Shown piece after piece: positions 11,273 through 21,808 of a stretch of 36,829 nucleotides of DNA (the stretch's first letter is position 1; every line of letters begins with the position of its first letter). The stretch lies in NCBI GenBank assembly GCA_022578965.1, contig MU400817.1, forward strand, positions 1 to 36,829. Reading direction: 5' to 3'. Position numbers and translations under genes: made by a program. This DNA is from Xylaria sp. FL1777 (taxonomy: Eukaryota; Ascomycota; Sordariomycetes; Xylariales; Xylariaceae). The notes beneath the pieces were generated by a model. It saw only the letters and a list, made by a program, of their open reading frames with translations, did no database searches and was not told the origin of the DNA.

Positions 11273-14200
11273 AATAAAGCAATATAATCGCGCAAAATTT
11301 ACTATAATACTTTAATTGCAAAGAAATAAGTTATAATTTATGCATTTAAGCAATTAAGCTATATATAAATTAAGGAATTAAACAATTAATTAAAAGGCTA
11401 TTTAATAATACAAATAAAGCAACCGTAGCTAATTTTTATTATATTATATATAATAATTAAATCTATATTATAAAATTTAGCGCAATATTTATATTTTTAT
11501 TCTTATTATATAATTTAGCTTAAACCTATTTTAACTAGCTAGTTAGCTTATTTAATTATTTTACTTTATTTTAATTTTTTTTTATTAAAATATAGCTGCT
11601 TTTAGTTTATTTTAATACTTATAATTATAAAGTTTTTTATTTTTATTAGCGTTTTTTAAATGAGGTTAATATTATTTTTTTTTGCTTATTTAGTTTTATA
11701 AGTTTTTTTTTATTTTTTTTGCTACGTTTAAAAGTAGTTTAAGCTTTAGTATTTATAAAAGCATTATAGCTTTATTAAAACTAGTTTTAGCTTTTTTACA
11801 TATTTAAATATATAAGCAAAAGCTTTTAAAAATGCTTAGCATTTTTTTTGTAAAGGTGCTTATAAAAAGTTTATATTTCTTTTTTTTTAAATTATTAAGC
11901 TTAGCTAAGTTTTATACTTAGTTTATTATACTTAAAAAAAAGAATATTTGCAAAAGTATTTATAGCAAAATAACTTTGTATTATTAGAACGTTTTTATAT
12001 TGCTTATAATAAAACTTTTTTAGTATAATTGTTAGTTTTTTTTACTAAGAACTTTTTTTGCGCTTTAAAATAAAAAGCACTAAAAAAGCAAAACAATTAA
12101 CTTTTAGTTTTTTTTTTAGCGTTTTTTTTTTACTTTATATATTTTTAGTGCTTAATAATAAAAAAGCTAACTTATTAAATCTAAAAAAAGTTGCTTTTAG
12201 TTTTTTTAAGAAATAATAAAGTTTAATGTTTATTAAAAGCAATAAACGTAAATCTTTTTGCAATTTAAAGCTAAAATGCCTTTTAAAGTTTATTTTTAAA
12301 AATTAAATAAGCTATTTATAATTCTTTTAATTATTAATATTTTTTTTTAAATATTAGCTTGTTAAATTATAAAACATATAATATAAATATAAAGCTTTAA
12401 TAAACTTACATATATAATTATTATATTAGCAAAAACAAAAAAGTATAAAATAGCTTAATATAACTTTTATATTAAAATGCTTTATTATTTAATATTTTTG
12501 GAATTTTTAGAAAACTTATTTATTATTTTTATTAATAGCATGCTTAAAGTTTAAAATATATACTACTTTTAAAACAGTATTAATAAAAATAATAATTTAG
12601 TAATTATTTAAGCAATATTTTATTATAAAATATTTTATTTAAAAAGTTATAGCAATTATTGCAGCTTATTTTATGTTTTATTAGTTTATAAAGAAATTTT
12701 TTATAAATTAGCTATATTTAAGTTTAATATTTATTTTTAAAGCTTTAGCTTTTTTATTTATATATAGCTAAAGCAATACGTTTAATAAAGCTTTTATTTT
12801 GTGCTTATTTAGCTATTTTTTAGCGTTTAGCTTTATAAGAATATTTATAATATAAATAGCTTTAATTTTTTATTTTATAATATTTACTTTATAAAAATCT
12901 TTATAGTAGCTATAAATAATAAGCTTTTTTTAGTAATTTAAATATTTTTGTTTATATTAGTAAGTTTTTTTAGCAGCTATTTATTGTTTTAAAAAAAAAA
13001 TCTTTAGCTATTGCTTTTTATTATTTTTATATATTATTTTTAAAACTTTATTTAGCAAAAAATAATAAGCTAGCTTTTGTTTATTATAAAGCTTTAGTTT
13101 ATTAAAATATTTTATATTATTATTTTTTTAATAATTGTTTAAAGCTTTTTTTAATAGCAGTTTTTTTAAAGATTTTATAAATAATAACTATTAAATATTT
13201 AGTTTTTATACTATAGGTTTTTATTTTTTATATAGTTTTAGCTTTATTACTAAAACTATTAAATTTTTTATAAATATAACGTTAAATTTATTAAAACAGA
13301 AATTATTATTTTTATAGTGTTTTTTAATCTTAAATAAGTATTATATTAATATTATAAAACTTTTTATAGCTATAAATTTTAATATTTAGTTTGCAATTTA
13401 TAAAAATGCTTTTAAATATTTAGTTTTTAGTTTAAGCATATAAAATAATATTTTATTTACGTTTATTAAGCAGTTTTATGTAGCAAAATATGCTATAAAA
13501 GCTTTTTTTTAAAAATTAAGCGCTTTTTTATTAAGCAACAAGTTAAAAATATAAAAAACTTTTATTAAAATTATATATAATATAAATTACTAATATTTTA
13601 ATGCTTTTTTATTATAATACTTTTTATATATTAAATATATTGCTTTTTTTTTATATTTATTAAACTAAGTTTAAAAATAAATTTTAGCAAGTTTTGCTAT
13701 TTTTAAAAAACGTATAGCTAAAGTGCTTTTTTAGTACTACTTTTTTTCTTTTTTTTAGGTTTTTAAAAAACAAACTTTTTATAAAAGTTATTTTTTTTTA
13801 TATAAAATAAAATTCTAAAATAAACTTTAAAAAAACATTAACTAAAAAAAGCAGTATATTTTTTAACTAAATATTCTTTATATTTAGTTTTTTAATCTAT
13901 AAAAAAAGCTAGCAAGCTAAATATTTTTTATATTTTAAACTTTTAATAATTATTAGCTTTTTTTTAAAGCTATTTTTAAAAAGCTTTTAGTTTTTAAAAA
14001 AAAGCTTTTTATAATTAGTAGTTAAGTTTATATATATATGCTTATTTTCTTTTTTTTTTGCTTTTTTTTTAAAGTTTGCTATTTTTTGTACTAGTTGCTT
14101 ATATGCTTTAATATTAAGTATTAGCTCTTTAGAACTTTTAAAAAAAAATGCCTTTATTTTTAGCTAATTTATAGTACTAATAACTTCTTTAAAAATAAAA

Positions 14201-14579
14201 AATATAATAATTAAAAGCATATATATATAATAAAAGCAATCTTTAATAATATTTAAGCATATATATACTTTTGCTATATTTTATAATTAAATAAAAAGTA
14301 TAAACAAGTTAAAAATTTTAATATAAATTAAAAGTATAAAAATAAATAATATAAAAAATATAAAATGTAAGTATTAATATTAATACTATTTGCTATATAT
14401 AATTTAATATTTTTAATTGTTAATTTAAGTTATTATTTTTTAATAATTGCAAAATTTTTTAAATATAAATACTAAAAGCATTTATGCTAAATATAAAAAG
14501 TTAAAACTTATTAAGTAAATAAAATAACAAAGTTAAGTATAAATAAAAGGTTTAATAAAACAAATATAATAAAAAAAAA
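11273..14579 (-). repeat. Inverted-repeat arm 2: decayed transposon copy
   Basis: This is the reverse complement of 1-3305, with its terminus at 11273 (AATAAAGCAATATAA) and its other visible end matching base 1 near 14579. Both copies are equally saturated with mutations. Because each copy has kept different C and G positions, the pair could be used to infer part of the ancestral base at many sites. A 303-bp piece starting at the same terminus is found again at 32378-32680. No TIR, LTR or conserved domain could be recognised, so the transposon class is unknown. Confidence 0.93.
12045..12263 (-). pseudogene. Arm 2 counterpart of the arm 1 open stretch, with an added stop
   Basis: This minus-strand segment is collinear with 2315-2533. 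The frame is the same, but TAA (plus-strand TTA at 12135-12137) replaces the CAA codon of arm 1, so the reading frame closes after 42 codons. Other differences seen are synonymous or conservative transitions. The product is unrecognised. The comparison supports point mutation rather than indels as the agent of decay. Confidence 0.3.
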
Positions 14580-15324
14580 GCTAAATTATATATTTTTAAA
14601 CTAGTATACTTTTTTTTTATAAATTTACTATATTATTTTTAATTTATTAATTAATTATTTTATTGCTAAAATAAATTATTAATTGCTAAATACTTTTATA
14701 ATAATTATTTTTTATATGTTTATATTAGTATTAATTAAAAAATAAGCAAATAAAGTAGTTTTAGTTAGTTAAATAATTACTTTTTAACTTTTTTTTAAAT
14801 ATATTTATAATTTACTTTTTTTAAACATTTATTGCTACTAATAGCAAAATAAATAACTTAAGCTTTAATAAATATAAAAGAAAAGCTTGTTTTTTTTTTT
14901 AATTTGTTTTTTTTTAAGTAGTTTTAAAGCTTAAATCTTTTTTGCTATTTTTTTTTTTAGTGCTTAAGTCTTTAAATCGCTTAGTTTACGCTTTTATTAT
15001 AAAGTTTTTATTTTTAAGTAGTATAATTAATGCTTACTTAATTAAGCATTTAAAAAATAATTTTTGCGTTATTAATAAAGTTTTAAACAATTAAAAAGCA
15101 TTATAACAATTAATTAATATTTAAAAAATTAATACTGCTTAGCTAACAAATAGTTATATTTATAATATTTAAAAAGTTAAGTTTATTAATAAATAGCAAA
15201 ATATATATGCTTTTTTTTTTTTTAAATTTTATTTTTTTTATTTAGCTAACTTTTTTTGTTTTATATAATTAAGCATTAAGCTATTTATAAATTAAAATTC
15301 TTAGTAATAATACTAGTAGCAAAT
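14580..15324. other. AT-rich DNA without gene
   Basis: This is the flank between the outer end of repeat arm 2 and the foldback element. Stops are frequent in all frames. Short inverted AT motifs occur around 14640-14700. I see no coding, RNA or tandem structure. Confidence 0.55.
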
Positions 15325-15332
15325 ATATTTAA
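15325..15332. repeat. Left 8-bp target-site duplication
   Basis: ATATTTAA directly precedes the GGG end of the foldback element. An identical ATATTTAA directly follows its CCC end at 15769-15776. Because the region is AT-rich, part of the match could be fortuitous, but it is exact and abuts both ends. Confidence 0.8.
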
Positions 15333-15768
15333 GGGAATTAATATAAACACATAAGAAATTAATACAAACACATGGCTTTACAGACACATAATGGGCTTGT
15401 TTTTTAAATAACTTCACAACTACTTATCGCACCGCAATGCAACCGGAGTCATTGAAAAGCTAATTGCGAGAGGAATCCAGAAATGCAAACGGTTTGTTCG
15501 TACGACTTACGGTCGCAGAGATATTCATGTTCTATGCTTATACAGAAGGTTACTTTTCGGTTTATTAGCATATTTTCTTCAACTGTGAATATCTCCGCGA
15601 CCGTTAGTCGTACAAACAAACCGTTTGCATTTCTGGAATCCCTTCGCAATTAGCTTCCAAAGAATATGTTTCATGTTGCGGTGCAACCGGTGGTTAAAAA
15701 GTTATTCGTTATGTGCCTATAAGCATCATATGTTTATATCAATTTTTCATGTGTTTATATCAATTCCC
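15333..15768. mobile_element. Unmutated hAT-like foldback MITE, 436 bp
   Basis: The element has two long arms, 15333-15527 and 15586-15768, which are reverse complements around a 58-base loop. The ends read GGGAATTRATATAAACACAT on both sides, and a related TTGATATAAACACAT-like copy follows just inside. Next to the loop, 43 paired positions (15485-15527 with 15586-15628) differ at only three sites. GC is 41% over 15421-15660 by count, against about 13% in bases 1-600. TC, CC and CG are abundant, so the mutation process that shaped the rest has not acted here. No transposase is encoded, and the short open frames crossing it are fortuitous. The 8-bp duplication fits the hAT superfamily (P and Merlin elements also give about 8 bp), so the assignment is tentative. 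Confidence 0.88.
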
Positions 15769-15776
15769 ATATTTAA
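15769..15776. repeat. Right 8-bp target-site duplication
   Basis: ATATTTAA follows the element end and is identical to 15325-15332. Confidence 0.8.
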
Positions 15777-15812
15777 TAAAAAGATAATTATAATTTTTTT
15801 TATATATATTAT

Positions 15813-15832
15813 TTATCTTAGGTGCCTTAGAC
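15813..15832 (+). repeat. Left inverted terminal motif containing GGTGCC
   Basis: TTATCTTAGGTGCCTTAGAC matches, as reverse complement, 19 of 20 bases of 21789-21808. It is followed at once by a small perfect hairpin, GACCA-GAA-TGGTC (15830-15842). The sequence from here to about 16200 keeps more C and G than the interior further right. Confidence 0.8.
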
Positions 15833-15859
15833 CAGAATGGTCCTTACGTTTATACCTCT

Positions 15860-18800
15860 TTAGCTATATTACTTTTTTATTAATTATAACTTTTTTTACC
15901 TTTTTTAATACAAACTTAGAATTTTAGTTTAAAGCAACTATGTTAATTTTCCTGCTTACGTTTTTATTTAAAAAACAATAAACTGTAATTTATTTACGCA
16001 GCAACTTTAAATCCGTTCAAAGTTATATTTAATTAATTAATTATTGTATTTTGCACATAGTTATATTTTTTTCGTATTTTTTTAACGCTTAGTTATTATT
16101 GCATTATATACTATAGATTTTTTAACCGAAATATTGTTTTTTTTACTATTGTTTTCTTTGCAATTACTTTGCTTGCTTATATAGTTTACTATATTAGCAT
16201 TTATATTACTTTTTATATTTAAATTAATTAATTTTTTTAATACTACTTTTATTGCTTTTAATTTTAAAGATAATTTTAATTATAAAAGCAATAATTTAAA
16301 CAAAAAATCTAATTTTATATGCTAGCAATAAATTATAACAAACATATAAAAGTATTAGTATTATAATTATAATTAAAGCTATAATTTTTGTTAGTTTTTA
16401 AAAAAATAGCTTTTATTATAAACTATAACTAATAATTAATTAAAGCTATAAATATGCAAAATAATTAATATATTAAAAAACTTTAAAGTTTAATAGTGTT
16501 TTTAAAAAGCTAGTATTTAAATAAAATTTAAAAAAAATAATACAAGTTATAATATTGCTAACATTTTTGCATTTTAAAACAAGCTTTTTATTTTATTTAA
16601 ATAATTAGCTTTTATTAAATTTAATTTTAAAGCATTTAAAGCTTTTAGTAAAAAGCTTTACTAAATTAAAGATATTTATAATATATAATAAATTAAAAGG
16701 TTACTTTGTTTTTTTTAGTTTTAAATTTAAAACGTATTTTTATGTTTTATTGCTTTTTTTTTAAGTATTTTTATAAATTAGCAAATTAAACATAAATCTT
16801 ATAACGTAACTAAAGCTAATATACTGTTTTTTTATATTACTAAAGCATATATAATTATAGCTTTATTATTAAGTATATATATACTTTTAATAAGCAATTT
16901 TTTATAGCAATCTATTAATATTTACTTTTATAGTAATAAAACATAAACTTAAATAATTAATACTTTTGCTTAATTTAAGATATATATTAGCTATAAGTTT
17001 ATTTTAAAACAACTAAATAAAATAGCTAAACAAAATTATATATATAGCAACTAATTAACTAATGTTTTAATATTTAAATTAATAAATATATAGCTTAACT
17101 TAAAGTATATTATTTATAACTTAAGTGCTATATTTATATATAACAATTTTAACTTTAAAAACAATATTTAAAATTTTAGCATAAGTTATAAAAATATTAT
17201 ATAAAATTTAACTAATTGTTTTATAATTACTAGTTTAAACATATTTAGTTTATTTATATAGTTATAATAATATATTACTACTTTTTTTAAAAAAAAATAG
17301 CTTTTTTTTTATTTAATGCTAATTTTAGCTTATATAAGTAAAGCAATTAATTATTTATTAGTTTATGCTATTTGTTCTTTATTTAAATTATTACATTTAA
17401 AAAGGTTTGCTTTATTTTTAAACATTGCATAACTATAAAATAACGTTAGCTATATTTTATAAACCTTTATTATTTATAAAAACAAAAAAAAAATATTTAA
17501 AGTATATTAAGTTTATAATACTTTATTTTATATTATTTTAAATTATTAAAACTATAATAAATAACTTATAATAATATATAAAAATCAAAAAACTACATTT
17601 TTTATTTAAGCTATAATAGCTGCTTAAATAAAAGCAAGCAATATATATAACTATAAACAATAAATATTCTTTATACTAGCTTTTTTTTATATTGCGCTAA
17701 ATTTTATTTAACTAATTTTTTGGACTTTTTAAGATCTTTTTATAAAATATAACATGTAATTTTTTAGCTATAAATAACATATTAAAAAAAATAAAGTTTA
17801 ATATTATTAAGCTTTATTATTGCTACGTAATAAGTTTTATGCTTATATTTTAGCGTTTTTAATTTATAACTTAGTTAAATTTAGTATATTATTTTTTAAT
17901 AAAGTTTAACTAAACTATATTTAAATAGTATTAAAAAGCATAAATTTTATATTACTTAAGCAAAAAATTATAGCTTTATAGTTTTAATAATTAAAATATA
18001 CAAGTTAAACAAAAAAATATACTTAAAACAAAAGCAAATTAATTAATATTAAGTTTTAAAGTTATTATTAATATATAAGTATTATAAAATATTTATTTAT
18101 AATAATTATAGCAGTTTAGCTTAGCAACTATAAAATATTACGTTAAATTATTTTTTATTTTTTTATTTTTTTTTATAAAGGAAAATCTAGTAATTATAAA
18201 CTAAAAATGTTATATTTTGCTTAGTTATTTTATTTTAATGTTATAAAACTAAAACTTGCAATAAAAATACTATAGTTAAGCTTTATTTAGTATATTATAG
18301 CTAAAAGCAAATAAAAAGCTATTAATTTAGCTTTAAAACATATTAATAATACTTTTGCTATTAATATAAAAAATAATAAAAATTTTATGCAAAATGTTTT
18401 TATTATATTTAATTAATTAGCTATTATAAGCTTTTATACTGCTTTAATTTATAGCAGTATAAAATAGTTCTTTTAAACATATTAAAATAAGTAATATACT
18501 TTTTTTTTTATTAACTAAAATATTATTAAATATGCTTATAAAATATATATTAATAATAATACTAAAAAACGCATTAATAGCTATATTATGTTATATAATC
18601 TTTTTAATATGCTAAATTTATTAACAAAAAAAAAGCAATAACTTATTAATATTAAAATTAATAAGTTTAATATTAAAGTTATTTAACTAACTAAAGTTTT
18701 AATATAATAAAACATACTAAGTTTAGCTAATAAAAATAAGCTATTTATTAAAAGTAATAAAAAATAATAGCTATATACTTTTAATTATAAAAAAGCAAAA

Positions 18801-21640
18801 AAAAAAAAAAAAAAACTAAAGAACTATAGCTAAATATAAATTAGCGCAAAATATTATATATGTTTTACCTTTTTTGCTTTTTTTTTAGCTTTTTAAAACT
18901 ATTATTTATTAGCGATTTTTTATTATACTTTAATAGTTTAAATTATATTAGTAAATTTATAGCTAGCAATACATTTATATATATAAAAAAAGCACTTAAA
19001 AGTAATATAACTATAGTTAGTTTTACTAAAAACAATAAAATAAAAGTTATAGCTATTATTAAGCATAAAGCTAATTAGCTTAATTATATACTAAGCGTTT
19101 AATAAATATTTAACTGCTGCTTTGTTTGCATTTTTAATGTTAATTTTAAGGTTAAACAAAGTATATTTTTAGTAGCATTTTTAATTTATGCTTTATTTGC
19201 AAAATATTTAGCATGCTTATTAAAAGCATGCTAATACATTATAAAAAGCTTAATATATAAAACATAGCTATATTTTTTTTATTTATTTTATTTAAATATT
19301 TCTATAGTATTATAAACTAAAAAAAACATGGTATTTATATTAACTATTTTATTAAATATAGCAGCAATATACTATTAAACCTTTTTTAGCATAAAATATT
19401 TTGTTATACTATTAATAATAAAATCTAAGTATTAATATAAGTTTGCAAAATATTTTGCGCAAAATTTCTAAAGCTTTTGCTATAAAAACTAAAAGATAAT
19501 TTCTTTTTAAAGCGTAAATTGCTAGCATATTTTTAGCAATAATTTTAGTAGTTAGCTAAAGTTATAATAATATAAATTATAATATATTTTTTATTATATA
19601 TTTTTTTGCTTTTTAAGATCTTTATTATTTAGTTACTATAAAAACTATAAAGCATACTTTTTAAAGCATTTTATATTTATAAACTTATATATGTTTAACT
19701 AAATAGCTTATAGCTTGTTTTTAAACTTTAGTTTAGCTTTAGTTTATTTAATAAGCTTAATTAGCTTAAATTATTTTAGTTTAAAGTTAACTATTAAACC
19801 ATTTTTATTATTAAGCTTATTAGTTATAATTAATTAATAATTTAATAGCGCAAACTATATATAGCTAAACGTTAAGCTTTTTAATATGCTATTATTTATA
19901 TTTGTTATAAAGCATAAATTACTTTAATTGTTTTTTAGTAGTTTTTTTTTACGCTTTAGTTTAAAAAGCTTAACTTTTTGTGCTTTTAATAAATCGAAAT
20001 ATTAATAAAAAGCAAAAAAAAATACTATTTTTTATGTTATACTATTTTAAATAGCTTAGCTAAACTTTTATAACAAGTTTAAAAAGTTTTTAAAAGCAAT
20101 AAAGCTAAACTAAACAATATGCGTTATGTTATAAATATTTATTTTTATTTTAAAAGCTATAATAATAAGCATAATTTAACAAAAAAAGTTTAGCTTTATA
20201 AACTTGTTATATAATTGCTATTAGTTATTAAAACATATATTTACATTATATTTTTAAATAAAGCGTTTTATTTTAATTAAAATAAACTTTAATTCTTAAA
20301 GCTATATTATTAAAAAATAGCGCGTAGCAATAAGCTTTTTTTTGCTATTTATAAAAATAATAGTTTTAAGGATTAAGTATGCTATACTACGTTATGTTTT
20401 GCTAATTAAAAAACTTAATTACTAGTAATTTTTTATAATAGTACTTTTTTTTATAAAATAAACAACAAAAGATATATTAAGCTAATTAACTAAAGTATAA
20501 ATAAATTGCAGTTTTTTTAAATAAGTATTTTATTATTAAAATCTAGCTTTAAGCAATATAAATTCTTAGGTATTTAAGCTTAATATAGCAATATAACTAA
20601 ACTATAGTATATTTTATAAAACTAACGCTTTTATATAATATATATTAAAATATATAATTTAAAAATCTTTTTATTAATAAACTATATAAAGCTTATTAAT
20701 AGCTATAAACATAATTTTTTAGTTAAATAAAAAGTTATAAAGCAAGTTAATAAAGTATTTTTAAATAGCTTATTTAAGCTTAAAAATAATATATATAAAG
20801 CGTTTTAAAGCTAACTTAGCTTATATAGCATTATTTTATTAAACAATAAAAATATACTTTTATAACTATTTATATAATATTAACTAACTTTTGTTGTATT
20901 ATTTATTATTAATAATAAATAAATATTAAAAGTTTAAGCAATTAAGTTAAACTAATTATGTTTTAATTGTTTTAATAAGTATAACTGCAAAGTTATTATG
21001 CTTTGCATAATAACTAAAACAGTTTACAATATAATGTTTTTTTTATAATTAGTTTAAGCTACTAATATAATGTTACAATAATAAAATACTATATGCTAAA
21101 TTAACTTAACTTGCTTAGCTTTAAGCTTAAGCTTATATAATTTGTTAAATTAATAATAATTTAAAATAGTATTAATAATAGCTTATATAAAGTTATATTT
21201 TAATATATGCTATTAGTTATGTTTTAATTGCAGCAAAATATGCTATATAAAATACCAAATATAGTTACTAAATAAATGCCTTAATACTGCATTATTAGCT
21301 AGTTAATTTAGTTTGCTAAGCTTTTTAATAAATTTTAAAAGTTTTAAAGCTATTAGTTTTTTTAAAAAATAACTATTAATTAAGCTAAAGCTAAAATTGT
21401 TAAAAGTCTGCAGTTTTATAATAAAATAAAAAAATACCACTAATTAATAAATTAATAAATAAAGCTTAACTTTTAACTGTTTAAGCTTAAAATATTATAA
21501 TATAATAAAATATTTTAATTATAAAGTTAGCACTAAGTATAAGTATTACTATAAAAAGCTTTAAGCAATATTATAATTATTATTTTTAAGGTTTATTAGC
21601 AAATAATCTATAAGTATAAGTAGTATATATACGTATACAA
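15860..21640. other. AT-saturated interior without gene
   Basis: I found no intact gene, RNA gene or ordered tandem repeat here. GC declines over the first few hundred bases from the left end. The only open stretch of note is 18860-19078. Short palindromic AT motifs are common, as expected from the composition. Confidence 0.5.
18860..19078 (+). pseudogene. 72-codon open stretch, unrecognised
   Basis: It opens with ATG and ends with TAG. The N-terminal half is hydrophobic (Phe and Leu), and the C-terminal half is Lys, Ile and Asn rich. The frame is preceded by a run of A and closed on both sides by many stops. A segment in the middle (Phe-Asn-Ser-Leu-Asn-Tyr-Ile-Ser) could be derived by transitions from a Copia-type aspartic protease motif of the form Ser-Gly-Ser-Ser-Asp-His. 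The codon that should be the catalytic Asp is TAC, which would need a transversion, and no downstream integrase or reverse transcriptase features are seen. I treat it as chance or an unidentifiable fossil. Confidence 0.15.
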
Positions 21641-21667
21641 AGTGAACCTTAGCTTAAAAATCAATAA

Positions 21668-21800
21668 GGGTGCTTTAAACTAAAATATATAAAACGCAAG
21701 CTTTAAACCTACAAATACATCTGTATGAGCCCCTAAAGAAAGTAAATCGTGGCTTATAGCAAGCGCAGCCCGCTATTTTATGTTTTTAGTTTAAGGCACC
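21668..21800. mobile_element. Candidate 133-bp MITE with GGTGC ends and TAA flanks
   Basis: GGTGCTTTAAACTAAAA at 21669-21685 is the inverted counterpart (16 of 17) of TTTTAGTTTAAGGCACC at 21784-21800. TAA precedes it at 21665-21667 and follows it at 21801-21803, with one extra G on the left side. TAA/TTA targets are typical of PIF-Harbinger elements. GC is 45% over 21721-21780 by count, so like the foldback element it has escaped the mutation process or arrived late. There is no coding capacity. Alternatively these are just subterminal inverted repeats of the larger 15813-21808 element. Confidence 0.55.
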
Positions 21801-21808
21801 TAAGATAA
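21789..21808 (-). repeat. Right inverted terminal motif containing GGCACC
   Basis: This is the reverse complement of 15813-15832 with a single A/G difference. The match includes eight bases (TAAGATAA) outside the GGCACC core and stops just beyond them. Confidence 0.8.

Larger units (their letters stand above)
15813..21808. mobile_element. Candidate 6.0-kb element bounded by 20-bp inverted ends
   Basis: The outer 20 bases are inverted repeats (19 of 20). The flanks allow a TA or TAT duplication, but AT richness makes that call weak. The interior from about 16.2 to 21.6 kb is as AT-saturated as the rest and shows no conserved domain; stops are frequent in all frames. The outermost 200-350 bases at both ends retain clearly more GC. 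An alternative is that the two ends belong to two separate short elements of one family, since a 133-bp hairpin-like element with similar termini ends at 21800. TA or TWA targets and a GGTGCC end would fit Tc1/mariner or PIF-Harbinger-like families respectively; neither can be proven. Confidence 0.5.

Noticed and set aside
11273..14579. LTR retrotransposon with the 303-bp terminal unit as LTR
   Set aside because: The unit appears at only one end of each full copy, and the TG...CA ends expected of an LTR are not seen.
15449..15927. Open frames of 66 and 100 codons over the foldback element
   Set aside because: They run through the arms and loop of a non-coding inverted-repeat element and into AT-rich flank; overlapping opposite-strand frames are shadows of the palindrome.
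18860..19078. Copia-type aspartic protease remnant
   Set aside because: One short motif can be reconciled through transitions, but the catalytic Asp position is TAC and no integrase, reverse transcriptase or LTR is found nearby.
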